Shown: positions 24,973 through 37,038 of the stretch, piece by piece | Layout of the letters: each line of letters begins with the position of its first letter | How positions within the stretch are numbered: the stretch's first letter is position 1 | Assembly: GCA_902774365.1 (NCBI GenBank) | Contig: CACYHX010000005.1 | Coordinates: 62,001-126,000 of the forward strand | Length of the DNA: 64,000 nucleotides | Direction of reading: 5' to 3' | From: an uncultured Bacteroidia bacterium | GTDB lineage: Bacteria; Bacteroidota; Bacteroidia; Bacteroidales; F082 | Translations under genes and position numbers: made by a program | The notes under the pieces: generated by a model | The model's database searches: none | Told to the model about the DNA's origin: nothing | Seen by the model: only the letters and a program-made list of their open reading frames with translations

Positions 24973-25350
24973 ATGAGAGTAAGACACCAAACAGATAACG
25001 TTGAAGCTATCGTGGCCGCCACCATTGAGGCCATGGAAGCCGTGAAAGGCAAGGAAATCGTCACCCTCGACCTGCGCGAAATCACCACCGCAGTGACCGA
25101 CTATTTCGTCATCTGCCATGCACCCTCCAAGACCCAAGTCGACGCCATCGCTGACAAGGTGGAGGAACTGGTCTTCGAAAAGACCCACAACAAGCCCTAT
25201 CACGTGGAAGGCCGCGACAACACGGAATGGATTTTGATAGACTTCGTGGATGTCGTCGTTCACGTCTTCCTGGAGTCGGCTCGTGGCTACTACAAGCTCG
25301 AGGAGCTTTGGGCCGATGCCGAGAGAATCGTGAAAGAGGCGGAAGAATAA
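24973..25350 (+). CDS. rsfS: Ribosomal silencing factor RsfS
   Basis: 125 residues, normal for the RsfS/Iojap family. The core LDLREITTAVTDYFVICHAPSKTQVDAIADKVEE and the segment EGRDNTEWILIDFVDVVVHVFLESARGYYKLEELW are diagnostic. It binds ribosomal protein L14 and blocks subunit joining under nutrient limitation. It is the first gene of an operon with ftsH (24-bp gap) and a LUD-domain gene, an order common in Bacteroidales. Confidence 0.95.
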   Translation: MRVRHQTDNVEAIVAATIEAMEAVKGKEIVTLDLREITTAVTDYFVICHAPSKTQVDAIADKVEELVFEKTHNKPYHVEGRDNTEWILIDFVDVVVHVFLESARGYYKLEELWADAERIVKEAEE

Positions 25351-25374
25351 TCTTTTCAAAACCAGAATTTTACA

Positions 25375-27420
<2,046 letters not shown>

Positions 27421-27424
27421 CGCC

Positions 27425-28099
27425 ATGGCTTGGGACAACAAAGGAGAGAACAAGGACACCACCTTCAAGGAGCAGATGCTCGCCAAGGTGCGTAACGCCC
27501 TCATCGAGCGGCAGGAGGCCTTGTTTAAGGACATCGACAAGCGTACTGAGACCTGGGTGCCCATCAAGGAGGAGGACGGCACCGCCATCACCTTCGTGCA
27601 GAACTTCAAGGAACACGGCGGCGTCTTTGTCTATCTCGAGAGCGAAGCCGAGTTTGCCGAGTGCATCAAGCAGCTGGCCCCCGAAAACGGCTGGGAGCCG
27701 CTGTGGTGCACCAGCCCCGAGATGCAGCACCTGCTCGGCCGCTATGGCATCCCCTACACCGATAAAAAGGAACGTGAGCCCAAGCAGAAGCTCGTCAGCC
27801 TGACGGGTTGCGAGTGCCTGGTGGCACAGACGGGTAGCATCGTCCTCTCCGACATGCTGACGCAGACGCGTGAGGCTTATGCCTTGCCCGACGTCCTGCT
27901 GGTGTATGCCACCACCGAGCAAATCGTCCCCGGCATGCGCACCGCCTTCCAGACCGTGAAGCGGAAATACGCCAAAAACAAGCCCTCTCAGATGACCATC
28001 ATCACAGGGCCGAGCCGCACCTCCGACATCGAGCAGACGCTCGTCATCGGCGCCAGCGGCATCCGTCAGGTGGCGGTGTTTTTGGTGGATGATGAATGA
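27425..28099 (+). CDS. LUD-domain (LutC/YkgG-like) protein
   Basis: 224 residues beginning 4 bp after ftsH. The core GCECLVAQTGSIVLSDMLTQTREAYALPDVLLVYATTEQIVPGMRTAF and the ending TGPSRTSDIEQTLVIGASGIRQVAVFLVDD are the LUD (lactate utilisation) hallmarks. LutC itself works with LutA and LutB in lactate oxidation, but neither is here. In Bacteroidales this single-domain protein is linked to ftsH, so another role is likely. In many relatives cdsA follows; here the operon ends at a strong terminator instead. Confidence 0.85.
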   Translation: MAWDNKGENKDTTFKEQMLAKVRNALIERQEALFKDIDKRTETWVPIKEEDGTAITFVQNFKEHGGVFVYLESEAEFAECIKQLAPENGWEPLWCTSPEMQHLLGRYGIPYTDKKEREPKQKLVSLTGCECLVAQTGSIVLSDMLTQTREAYALPDVLLVYATTEQIVPGMRTAFQTVKRKYAKNKPSQMTIITGPSRTSDIEQTLVIGASGIRQVAVFLVDDE

Positions 28100-28100
28100 T

Positions 28101-28140
28101 AAGAAAGAAGGGCTGCCAACGGCAGCCCTTCTTTCTTATT
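28101..28140. terminator. Bidirectional terminator between the LUD gene and moxR
   Basis: A perfect 17-bp stem (28101-28117 / 28121-28137) with a 3-nt loop; A-rich on one side and T-rich on the other. The 3' arm overlaps the stop codon of the minus-strand moxR-like gene. Confidence 0.9.
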
Positions 28141-29101
28141 TCAATGTATCAATAATCTGTTCAATGGAGACCCCTTCGGCCTCAGCCGTGTAGTTCCTGA
28201 TGATGCGGTGGCGCAAAATCGGCACGGCGACGCGTTGCACGTCTTCGATGTCGGGCGAGTATTTGCCTGTCAGCAGGGCATTGGCCTTGGCGCCGATGAT
28301 GAGGTATTGCGAGGCACGCGGACCGGCACCCCAGCTGAGGTAACGGTTGGCCCAGTCGTGGGCTTTCTCCGTATGCGGACGGGTCTTGGCGACTAGGTTC
28401 ACCGCATATTCGTAGACGTTGTCGGGCACGGGCACGCGGCGCACGAGCTGCTGGAAATACAAGATCTCCTCGGGCGACAGCACGGCGTTTACCTCGGCGA
28501 CATGGCCCACGGTGGTGTTCTTCACGATGTCGATCTCCTCGTCGTAGGAGGGGTAGTCGAGCATGAGGTTGAACATGAAACGGTCGAGTTGTGCCTCAGG
28601 CAGGGGATAGGTGCCTTCCTGCTCGATGGGGTTCTGCGTGGCCAACACGAAGAACGGCTCCTGCAGCTTATAGGTCTTGCCCGACACGGTGATGCTCTTC
28701 TCCTGCATGGCTTCGAGCAAGGCGGCCTGCGTCTTGGGCGGCGTACGGTTGATTTCGTCGGCCAGGACGATGTTGGCGAAGACGGGGCCTTTGATGAACT
28801 TGAACTGTCGCGTCTCGTCCAAGATCTCGGTACCCACGATGTCGGAAGGCATCAGGTCGGGGGTGAACTGGATGCGGCTGAAGCTCAAGCCCAAGGCCTT
28901 TCCGATAGTGTTGACCAACAGAGTCTTGGCTAGGCCAGGCACACCGACAAGCAGTACATGGCCTTGGCAGAAGATGGACAGGATGGTGTTGTGGATGATG
29001 TCATGCTGCCCGACGATGACCTTTCCTATTTCCTTGCGGAGGGTATCATATTTCTCGACCAGCGCCTTGGCGCCGTCGACATCAGAAGCGTAGTTTGTCA
29101 T
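28136..29101 (-). CDS. MoxR-family AAA+ ATPase
   Basis: 321 residues from the ATG at 29101, which overlaps the preceding stop codon as ATGA; a TTG 12 bp upstream is less likely. Walker A is GVPGLAKT (near residue 54), Walker B is VLADEINRTPPKTQAALLEAMQE, and sensor 1 is LATQNPIEQEGTYPLPEAQLDRF, a MoxR signature. MoxR ATPases act as chaperones, usually beside DUF58 and VWA-domain genes. None of these is present: the gene is the last of the foldase operon and stops at a terminator. Its client is therefore unclear, but a link to envelope biogenesis is suggested by the upstream SurA-like genes. Confidence 0.9.
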   Translation of the reverse strand: MTNYASDVDGAKALVEKYDTLRKEIGKVIVGQHDIIHNTILSIFCQGHVLLVGVPGLAKTLLVNTIGKALGLSFSRIQFTPDLMPSDIVGTEILDETRQFKFIKGPVFANIVLADEINRTPPKTQAALLEAMQEKSITVSGKTYKLQEPFFVLATQNPIEQEGTYPLPEAQLDRFMFNLMLDYPSYDEEIDIVKNTTVGHVAEVNAVLSPEEILYFQQLVRRVPVPDNVYEYAVNLVAKTRPHTEKAHDWANRYLSWGAGPRASQYLIIGAKANALLTGKYSPDIEDVQRVAVPILRHRIIRNYTAEAEGVSIEQIIDTLK

Positions 29102-30477
29102 TGAAAATTCCAATCGTAATAAAAATCACTGTTTTTGTAGGCATCGTCAAGGCGTATGTAAGCCTTGGCGGCTTTGTTGCTTACCCATTTGCCAATGGCT
29201 TCTTGGCGTTTTTGCCCTATGGCCCAGTTTTGGATGAGGGTGTAGTCGTCCTTCAAGTTGGCCTGATGGACTTCGGTCTTGCGTTTCACCATGATGAGGC
29301 GAAAAGCGTCGTTGTTCTCGTTCGTGGTCATGGGCAAGGGGTCGCTGACTTCACCCACTTCAAGGCGGCTGACGACGAAAGCCAGGTTCTTGTATTCGGG
29401 ATACTCTGCTTCTAATTGCTGCATGTCCTTTAGGCTGAGCCAGTTGCCTCCCGTTCCGGCATTGGTGAGGTAGCCACCGTTGTTTTTCGAGTCGTCGTCG
29501 CTGAATTTCTTGCAGGCTTCCTCAAAGGTCATGTCGCCGTTGCGTATCAGTTGGGCCACCGAGTCGAGTTGGTTTTGGGCTTTCTCGAGGGCTTCTACAG
29601 GCACCTTGGCGGTGAGCAGGATATGACGGCAGTTGACGGTCTCACCACGGCGTTCAATCAGTTGGATGATATGGAAGCCGAACTGCGTCTCCACCACGTC
29701 TGAGATCTCGCCGTCGTGGAGGTTGAAGGCCACGTTTTCAAACTCTGTGGCATACACGCCCTTGCCGGCGAAGCCGAGCTCGCCACCTTGACGCGCCGAG
29801 CCAGGGTCTTCGGAGTAAAGCACCGCCATGGTGGAGAAGCTGCTCTCTCCTTCGAGGATGCGCTTGCGGATTTGGTACAGGCGGTCTTTCACCTGTAGCT
29901 TCTCGTCGATGCTGACGGGGGGACGCTTCACGATTTGCACGATCTCGTATTCGGGCTGTATCAACGGCAGGCTGTCGTTCGGGATGTTGTTGAAGAAGTC
30001 TTTCACCTCCTTCGGCGTCACCACCACGTTTTGCATGATTTTGGCCTGCACCTGCTCTTGCAGCATCTGGTCTTTCACGGCCTGACGCACCTCTTCCTTA
30101 ATCTCCGACATGCTCTTGCCGAACTGCTCTTCCAGCTTCTCCTGTGAGCCGAGACGGGTGACGAAGTAGCGAATGCGCTGGTCCATCTGCGCTTCCACCT
30201 GGTCGTCGGTGACGGTGATACTATCCATCTCAGCCTGGTTGAGCATGAGCTTCTGGAGGAGAAGGTCTTCCAAGATGCGGGCGCGCACTTCCTTCCCCGT
30301 GCCGTCTGTCAAACCTTGCATACGGTATTGTATGTATTGGTTCTCGATGTCGGATTGCAGGATGATGTTCTTTCCGACTACGGCCACCACCTTGTCAATG
30401 ACCTGGGGCTGACGGTTTTGTGCCATCATCGGCAAAGCCAGTAGCATGAGTGCTATGATTATCCAGTGTTTTTTCAT
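29098..30477 (-). CDS. SurA-like periplasmic peptidyl-prolyl isomerase
   Basis: 459 residues with signal peptide HWIIIALMLLALPMMAQN. The N-terminal chaperone region (about 25-170) begins VIDKVVAVVGKNIILQSDIE, the classic SurA opening. Two parvulin domains follow (about 172-275, with GGELGFAGKGVY and FGFHIIQLIERR; and about 280-390, with CRHILLTAK and NGGYLTNAGTGG). The second domain is less canonical. It should fold and escort outer-membrane proteins in the periplasm. It is the third of three consecutive foldase genes on this strand, and its stop overlaps the moxR start. Confidence 0.9.
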   Translation of the reverse strand: MKKHWIIIALMLLALPMMAQNRQPQVIDKVVAVVGKNIILQSDIENQYIQYRMQGLTDGTGKEVRARILEDLLLQKLMLNQAEMDSITVTDDQVEAQMDQRIRYFVTRLGSQEKLEEQFGKSMSEIKEEVRQAVKDQMLQEQVQAKIMQNVVVTPKEVKDFFNNIPNDSLPLIQPEYEIVQIVKRPPVSIDEKLQVKDRLYQIRKRILEGESSFSTMAVLYSEDPGSARQGGELGFAGKGVYATEFENVAFNLHDGEISDVVETQFGFHIIQLIERRGETVNCRHILLTAKVPVEALEKAQNQLDSVAQLIRNGDMTFEEACKKFSDDDSKNNGGYLTNAGTGGNWLSLKDMQQLEAEYPEYKNLAFVVSRLEVGEVSDPLPMTTNENNDAFRLIMVKRKTEVHQANLKDDYTLIQNWAIGQKRQEAIGKWVSNKAAKAYIRLDDAYKNSDFYYDWNFQ

Positions 30478-30493
30478 TATGTGTTAGTTGTTT

Positions 30494-31375
30494 TTAATCT
30501 GCATTATACAAAGTAGGCGAACCCACGTAGACTTCAAAGGCGCGGTCGCGCTTAGCTTTCTCGTAGACCGACGCCTGCATCTTGTCGAGCAGGGCCTTCT
30601 TGCGTTGGGCAAGAATGACGCTCTTGATGTTGGTGCGTACCATGTCCAAGGGCGAGATGCTTTCTTCCAACAGGTATTCCACAAAACGCACCATATAGGT
30701 GTATTCGTTCATGTCGAAGCAGACGAACTTGTTCTTTTTCAAGAAGCTCTCTGCGTTGAAGATTTCAATCGGGATGATGTACGTCAGCTCGTCGAGTCGC
30801 ATCCATTGGTCCACGTCCAAGTGGCTTTTCACGGCGTAATACGACGCTAAGACGTCGATGTTTTGCAGCAGCAAGGTGTCGGGGTCGCTCATGAGTTTCC
30901 TGAACATCTCTTCTTGCTTGTTGCCCTCGTCGAGGATGACGTAGGCCACCCTCACCATGGTGTTGCGCAGCTGGAAGTCTTCCTTGTTCTGCTCGTAATA
31001 CTCGGCGATTTCGTCTTCGGTGACAATAGTGTCAAGTTTTTGGTTGATGAGTTGGCTTTCGTAGGCGTAGATGACCAGCGAGTTACGGTATTCGTCCATC
31101 TGCTTCTTGAGGTCCAACTCCTCCATGTTGAGGTTGTTCTCGGCCTGATGGATGAGCACCTGTCTTCTGACCCATGAGTCGATGAAGGTGCTGACCCGCT
31201 GTATGCTGTCCATGATAGTGGCGCCTTCGGGCACGATGCCTATGAGGTCCGACTCATAGAGGTATTTGCCATAGCACTCGGCCACCACCACTTCCTTCGA
31301 GCTCTTCTGGAAGTAGTCGCAACCCGCCATTAGCAGGAGGAAAGTGATACCGATAAGCGCGCCTATCTTCTTCAT
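30494..31375 (-). CDS. Lipoprotein related to SurA/PpiD chaperones (no parvulin domain evident)
   Basis: 293 residues with canonical lipobox LMAGC (Cys19). It is helical and charged, with SurA/PrsA-like N-terminal features (IDSWVRRQVLIHQAENNLN, TIVTEDEIAEYYEQNKEDFQLRN). I cannot find the rotamase strand motifs (HIL.. and FG.HII), so it is likely a foldase that lost its catalytic domain, or one that acts purely as a chaperone. It overlaps the upstream parvulin gene by ATGA (4 bp) and lies 16 bp before the SurA gene. It is probably anchored in the outer membrane facing the periplasm. Confidence 0.75.
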   Translation of the reverse strand: MKKIGALIGITFLLLMAGCDYFQKSSKEVVVAECYGKYLYESDLIGIVPEGATIMDSIQRVSTFIDSWVRRQVLIHQAENNLNMEELDLKKQMDEYRNSLVIYAYESQLINQKLDTIVTEDEIAEYYEQNKEDFQLRNTMVRVAYVILDEGNKQEEMFRKLMSDPDTLLLQNIDVLASYYAVKSHLDVDQWMRLDELTYIIPIEIFNAESFLKKNKFVCFDMNEYTYMVRFVEYLLEESISPLDMVRTNIKSVILAQRKKALLDKMQASVYEKAKRDRAFEVYVGSPTLYNAD

Positions 31376-33393
31376 TGATAGAGTTTTCTGACTTTATCCA
31401 GTACTTTCTCGTTGATCTTCACGGGATAGCGTTCCTTCAGCGACTTCACCCACTTTTGTTCCAGCTCCACCTGGTAGTCGGAGGTGACGAGGCCACGGGC
31501 TTCTTTGAGGGTCTTCTCTTCGGGGCCGCGTAGCTCTCTGATGCAGACGATGGTGGTCGACTGGTCGACGGTGGAGGGGATTTCGTTTCTCACGCCCACC
31601 TTCCATTCGGTTTGGTCGACATATTGGTTGTCGCCTCTCTGGTAGAAGCCCTTGCGCACGAAGGCGTAGTTGATGGAGTCGCGTAAGATGGCGCCTCTCA
31701 GGCTGTCGAGTTCGATGCCGCTGTCGAGCAAGGCTTTCACCTTGGGAAGTGCTTCGGCACGTGTCACAGTGATGACGGTGGCATAGACGCGGTCGTCCCA
31801 CATGTATTTGGAGGCGTTGCGCTCATGGAACTCCTGAAGTCCTGTGGTGTCTTTCACAGCTTTGTTCCACACCTCACGGTCCATGAGGTCGAAGAGCAGG
31901 ATGCCGTCGCGGTATTCCTGCACCAAGGCCTTGAACTCGGGATATTTATCTTCGAGGTGGGCGTCGCCATATTCCATGACGGTTTCGTTGATGAAGTTTT
32001 CATACAGCTGATAGGCGTAGGTGGCGGGGGAGACGTAGCGTTGCGGTCCCATGTGCGCTTTGATGTAGTCCACGAAGTCGCTCACTTTGGCTTGCTTGTC
32101 GCCGATGCTGAACAGCGTGGCATTCATATCAAGTTTTTCGGCAGGCTTATACATGCCGCGGATGAGGCTGCTGTCGACGCTAGCCATGAAGGTCTCCAGG
32201 TTCTTGTCGTTCTGCTTGAACTTGTATTCGTTCTTCACCTGCTTGATGACGAGCTCTTCCGACTTCTTGGAACGCATGTCCTTTTCGATACGTTCGGTCA
32301 AGGCCTTCTTTTCCTTTTCGAAGGTGCCTACACCCGAATAGTCGATGAGTTTGATGATATGGTAGCCATACATGGTGCGGACGGGCTTGGCGATTTGTCC
32401 CTTTTCCAGCGACTTGCAGGCTTCGATGAACTCGGGAACGATGCGGCTGACGGTGAAGGTGCTCAAGGTGCCGTCGCGTTGGACGGTGCCTTTGTCGTCG
32501 GAGTATTTCCTGACGAGCTCACCCCAGTTTTTGCCATCCTTATCCGTCAGTTCTTTGTAGATGTTGTCTGCTTTCAGCTTCATGGCAGCCTCGTCTTCTG
32601 CGTTGGCGTCGGAGGGCAGCTGCAGGAAGATGTGGGCGGCTTGAACGGCGCCTAAGGCGTCAGTGATGCTGTTCACCTTGATGATATGGTAGCCGAAGTC
32701 GCTACGCACGGGCATGGAGACTTCGCCTTCCTTGGTGTTGTAGGCTCCCGTCTCGAAGGGATACACCATGTCGAAGACAGAGAAATAGCCGAGGTCGCCG
32801 TGGTTGCCGGGACGTGCTGGGTTGTTCTCGGAGGCTTGCATGCCTTTAGCTGAGGGGTCGTCTGAATATTGGTCGGCGAGGGCACCGAAGTCGGCACCTT
32901 TGACCATCGCCTTCTTGCGGATTTCCATGGCTTTGTTGTAGGCCTTCAGCGTGTCCGAAGGCAAGGCGTTCTTGTCGCAGCGGACAAGGATGTGCGAGGC
33001 ACGGATGTCCTTCAGCTTGCGCTGATAGGCTTCCTCTAAAAGCTCCTCGGTAATATCGTCGCTGCTCATGAAGGGCTTGGCCAGCTGCTTGCGGTAGCCT
33101 GCCAGTTCCTTCTGGAACTTGGCGCTGGTATCGAGTTGCAGGCGCTCGGCTTCCATTACCTTCATGCGAAAGGTGGTGAACAGGTCGAGGTATTCGTCAA
33201 CGGATTTCTTCTCGATGACGTCGCTCTTGAGGTTGTTCTTATAATATACGTCGCAAAATTCCTTCACGGTGACGTCTTGGTCGCCAATGGTCATCAACAC
33301 CTGCTTGTCGAGTTTCGACTGTGCATTGGCAAAAAAGGCTGGCATGACAAATGCTGCCAACAAAAACATTTTCAAAAAGTTACGTTTTTTCAT
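31372..33393 (-). CDS. Multi-domain parvulin peptidyl-prolyl isomerase (PpiD/SurA-like)
   Basis: 673 residues with signal peptide FLKMFLLAAFVMPAFFANAQ. A SurA-type N-terminal domain is followed by two parvulin domains: about 130-240 (RASHILVRCDKN, GNHGDLGYFSVFDMVYPFE, FGYHIIKVNS) and about 245-350 (AAHIFLQLP, DGTLSTFTV, YGYHIIKLIDYSG). A long C-terminal helical region remains. With the two downstream genes it forms a periplasmic folding module that is commonly next to guaB in Bacteroidales. T9SS cargo and outer-membrane barrels encoded elsewhere in the window are plausible clients. Confidence 0.9.
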   Translation of the reverse strand: MKKRNFLKMFLLAAFVMPAFFANAQSKLDKQVLMTIGDQDVTVKEFCDVYYKNNLKSDVIEKKSVDEYLDLFTTFRMKVMEAERLQLDTSAKFQKELAGYRKQLAKPFMSSDDITEELLEEAYQRKLKDIRASHILVRCDKNALPSDTLKAYNKAMEIRKKAMVKGADFGALADQYSDDPSAKGMQASENNPARPGNHGDLGYFSVFDMVYPFETGAYNTKEGEVSMPVRSDFGYHIIKVNSITDALGAVQAAHIFLQLPSDANAEDEAAMKLKADNIYKELTDKDGKNWGELVRKYSDDKGTVQRDGTLSTFTVSRIVPEFIEACKSLEKGQIAKPVRTMYGYHIIKLIDYSGVGTFEKEKKALTERIEKDMRSKKSEELVIKQVKNEYKFKQNDKNLETFMASVDSSLIRGMYKPAEKLDMNATLFSIGDKQAKVSDFVDYIKAHMGPQRYVSPATYAYQLYENFINETVMEYGDAHLEDKYPEFKALVQEYRDGILLFDLMDREVWNKAVKDTTGLQEFHERNASKYMWDDRVYATVITVTRAEALPKVKALLDSGIELDSLRGAILRDSINYAFVRKGFYQRGDNQYVDQTEWKVGVRNEIPSTVDQSTTIVCIRELRGPEEKTLKEARGLVTSDYQVELEQKWVKSLKERYPVKINEKVLDKVRKLYQ

Positions 33394-33444
33394 TGCTGAT
33401 ATTCGTTGTTTTCTTACTGTTTCTTTAACGAGAAATGACGCGAT

Positions 33445-33852
33445 TTATTTCAGCCCGCCTTCCACTTCCAGACCTTCGGTGAGTACGTGGATGTCGTCGA
33501 CTTGGATGGCATCGAAGACGGTCTTCACCTGCTCGATGGAGCCGAGGTGGAGCATCAGTTGCCTGTCGGGACGCTTCTCAATCAGGCCTTCCGGAAGCTT
33601 GTTGTGGAGCAGGCTGAGGGCAGTATTCATCAAAGTGTCGGTGCCCATGCCGGCGTCCAATTTGACGAGCAGGTCGCTGCCCACGATCTCGAGGATGGTG
33701 AGGTCGGCGGAGATGTCTTTCTTGATGATGCCTAAGTTGAGGGGATAGGTCACCTTCACGGTCTTGACGTCGACGAAGGCGAACCCGATGTTTTGTTCGG
33801 TCTTTTCTTTTAGTATGTTTTGTAGCTCAGGGAATGATATGGATGCTTTCAT
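33445..33852 (-). CDS. Small conserved-looking protein of unknown function
   Basis: 135 residues, no signal peptide, 3 bp after guaB. The sequence has strands such as IGFAFVDVKTVKVTYPLNLGIIKKDISADLTILEIVGSDLLVKLD, then a helix and QLMLHLGSIEQVKTVFDAIQVDDIHVL. An all-beta/alpha cytosolic ligand-binding or lipid-transfer-like fold is possible. I do not recognise a family. Its position between guaB and the foldases suggests co-transcription with guaB. Confidence 0.7.
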   Translation of the reverse strand: MKASISFPELQNILKEKTEQNIGFAFVDVKTVKVTYPLNLGIIKKDISADLTILEIVGSDLLVKLDAGMGTDTLMNTALSLLHNKLPEGLIEKRPDRQLMLHLGSIEQVKTVFDAIQVDDIHVLTEGLEVEGGLK

Positions 33853-33855
33853 GGG

Positions 33856-35340
<1,485 letters not shown>

Positions 35341-35351
35341 TTAATTAATCT

Positions 35352-35360
35352 GCAAAGATA
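35352..35360 (-). promoter_or_regulatory. -7 box (TATCTTTGC) of guaB
   Basis: The minus-strand TATCTTTGC lies 24 bp upstream of the guaB ATG. Confidence 0.65.
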
Positions 35361-35444
35361 CGAAAAAATTCGATAGGGTAGGAGAAGTAAGGCTAAAAAA
35401 TGGCAAAAGTCGTCCGAAACTTGGTATTTGATGCGTTTTATGCT

Positions 35445-35453
35445 TACTTTTGC
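35445..35453 (+). promoter_or_regulatory. -7 box (TACTTTTGC) abutting the ATG at 35458
   Basis: TACTTTTGC ends only 4 bp before the ATG. If transcription starts about 7 nt downstream of the box, as in Bacteroides, the mRNA would be leaderless or nearly so. Confidence 0.55.
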
Positions 35454-35457
35454 ACCC

Positions 35458-36747
35458 ATGAACGGCAAGGACGAAATACGCAAAAGGAGACTCTATTACG
35501 AAGGGCTGAAGCAGGCCATAGCGTCGCCCGTCAAAAACGAGAGCATCAGTGTCGTGGACGAGGTCCTTCAGTATGATGAAGTCGAAAATGAATTCAAGGA
35601 GACGCTACGATTGTGGAAAGAGGTGAACGGGCCTTTGGATAGTGCCATCATCTTCGTCCACAACAACCGTTTCCTCGTCGAAGAGAAGGAATATATCATC
35701 AAAGAGGACACCGATGCCGTCTTCATGAAGCCCGAGGAGATTTTCAACGTCTTGAAGAACCTGCTCAGCGCGACGGCCATGGAGTTTCTTTCTGTGATTG
35801 AAATGCCTTCCACCGAAAAGAGCAAACTGCTTGACTATGTGGAGCATGGCGACAAGGACGGCTTCGTGTCGATGCTGGAGCAAGCCCAATGCGACCTGAC
35901 GGCTTTGGCCAAACTGTGCTCCTATTGTTGGGACGCCTTGTCGACGGGTGCCGAGATGGAGGGCGACGACTTCTCCTTTTATCTCGACAGTATAGCGGGC
36001 CATCAGCCTCAGGAGGGCGATGCCGACGACGGCAAGATAGTGGAGGCCGTGAAGCAATGGCAGCCCTCTGCCGAGGTGCTTGACGAAGACGACAGCGACG
36101 AAGCCTTGCGGCGATACTTCTCCGACTACCGCCATTTCCTCGAAACCGACCTGGCCGTGCGCCTGCATTACTATTGGGACTGGTACGACGACTTCACGCT
36201 GAAGGAACGTAACCTCATCAACCCGATTCTCGACAACCCCATGGCCAAAGACTTGATTGACAGGATATGGGAAGAATACGAAAACCCCAAACCGCAGCCC
36301 TCTGAGCCTTTCGTCCTGCCCGTCGACTTCTTCGACTGGCAGCACAAATCCAACACGCCGAAAGAGTTTTTCTACATGGACGACACCTTAAAGAAAAGAG
36401 GTGTGGAGACATTGGTGGCCCTCATCAACTGGCTCGCCGACAAGGGCTATATCGCCGACGACAACGCCGTGAAGGCTTTGTTGGCTTACCGCCTGACAGG
36501 ACGATGCCGCCCCGAAGGGGAGGAGCTGCCCGTGATAGAATGGCATGGCAAAAACGGCAAGTCGTACGAGCTGATCTACCTTGTGCGTTACCTCTCCGAC
36601 CGTGCCGACTACAAGAAGATGCGCCGATTCTTCACCGGTTCCGAGTGGGTGAAAGACCGCGACAGTAGCTATGCCAACTCGGCGGATACGGAGTTCCGCA
36701 AGCAGATGTCGGAGCTGTTTCCCGAGGTTTGTGAGTTCAAAAAGTGA
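35458..36747 (+). CDS. Hypothetical cytosolic protein, 429 residues
   Basis: The ATG at 35458 is chosen because a -7 box lies just upstream; an earlier in-frame ATG at 35428 would lie upstream of that box. The protein is acidic and helical. The N-terminal half has an MPSTEKSKLLDYVEHGDKDGF segment; the centre contains EALRRYFSDYRHFLETDLAVRLHYYWDWYDDFTLKERN. A central acidic linker (EDDSDE) is present. I recognise no family, membrane segment or catalytic motif. It is divergent from guaB and sits at the edge of the accessory region, so it may belong to either part. Confidence 0.65.
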   Translation: MNGKDEIRKRRLYYEGLKQAIASPVKNESISVVDEVLQYDEVENEFKETLRLWKEVNGPLDSAIIFVHNNRFLVEEKEYIIKEDTDAVFMKPEEIFNVLKNLLSATAMEFLSVIEMPSTEKSKLLDYVEHGDKDGFVSMLEQAQCDLTALAKLCSYCWDALSTGAEMEGDDFSFYLDSIAGHQPQEGDADDGKIVEAVKQWQPSAEVLDEDDSDEALRRYFSDYRHFLETDLAVRLHYYWDWYDDFTLKERNLINPILDNPMAKDLIDRIWEEYENPKPQPSEPFVLPVDFFDWQHKSNTPKEFFYMDDTLKKRGVETLVALINWLADKGYIADDNAVKALLAYRLTGRCRPEGEELPVIEWHGKNGKSYELIYLVRYLSDRADYKKMRRFFTGSEWVKDRDSSYANSADTEFRKQMSELFPEVCEFKK

Positions 36748-36768
36748 TGAAAAAGTCAAACATTTTGC

Positions 36769-36814
36769 GATTTTTGACATTTTCGGCAAAACAAAAAGTG
36801 AGATTTTTGACATT
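36769..36814. repeat. Pair of 13-bp direct repeats (GATTTTTGACATT)
   Basis: Identical copies at 36769-36781 and 36802-36814, 33 bp apart (about three helical turns). They sit 3' of the gene ending at 36747. They could be binding sites for a dimeric or tandem protein, but nothing else supports this. Confidence 0.5.
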
Positions 36815-36880
36815 AAGAGAGAAAACGGGGTGCAATACTTGCCGTTTTTCATGACCATGTTTTTGTAGTTTTACCCTAGT

Positions 36881-36966
36881 CTAACCCTTGGGTAACCCAA
36901 GACTAACCCAAGACTAACCCAAGACTAAGCCAAGACTAAGCCTTGGGTATCCCTTGGGTAAGCCTA
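36881..36966. repeat. 11-bp tandem repeat block (GACTAACCCAA)n with palindromic ends
   Basis: Four 11-bp units lie at 36901-36944, changing gradually from GACTAACCCAA to GACTAAGCCTT. They are flanked by CTTGGGT/ACCCAAG palindromic pieces and by CCTAGTC at both ends (near 36875 and 36963). Between 36748 and 37616, apart from the features listed, I see no convincing gene. Confidence 0.75.
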
Positions 36967-36981
36967 GTCAGACAGATGCAC

Positions 36982-37011
36982 TCTTTACTATAATTCACTA
37001 CATTCCATTGC
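36982..37011 (+). repeat. 30-bp direct repeat, left copy (upstream promoter element or island boundary)
   Basis: Identical over 30 bp to 41947-41976. It ends in ATTGC; the TTG at 37008-37010 is 19 bp upstream of a TATTTTCGC box (37030-37038), exactly the spacing seen at the right copy. Confidence 0.85.
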
Positions 37012-37029
37012 CGTCCGGCGAAAAGCCCC

Positions 37030-37038
37030 TATTTTCGC
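37030..37038 (+). promoter_or_regulatory. -7-like box (TATTTTCGC)
   Basis: It differs from TATTTTTGC by one base. It is followed 3 bp later by an ATG (37042) of an 81-codon frame, which I regard as a remnant rather than a gene (it runs into a dispersed GTCATTGCGAGGAATGAAGC repeat at 37180-37210). Confidence 0.5.

Noticed and set aside
24961..25350. rsfS as a nucleotidyltransferase
   Set aside because: The VTDYFVICHAPSKTQ and RDNTEWILIDFVDVVVHVF segments are diagnostic of RsfS, despite its nucleotidyltransferase-like fold.
36881..36966. Possible CRISPR array
   Set aside because: The units are 11 bp with no spacers; simple tandem repeats. The heptamer and octamer arrays at 12744, 50107, 53528, 57976 and 62588 were rejected for the same reason. 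No cas genes are in the window.
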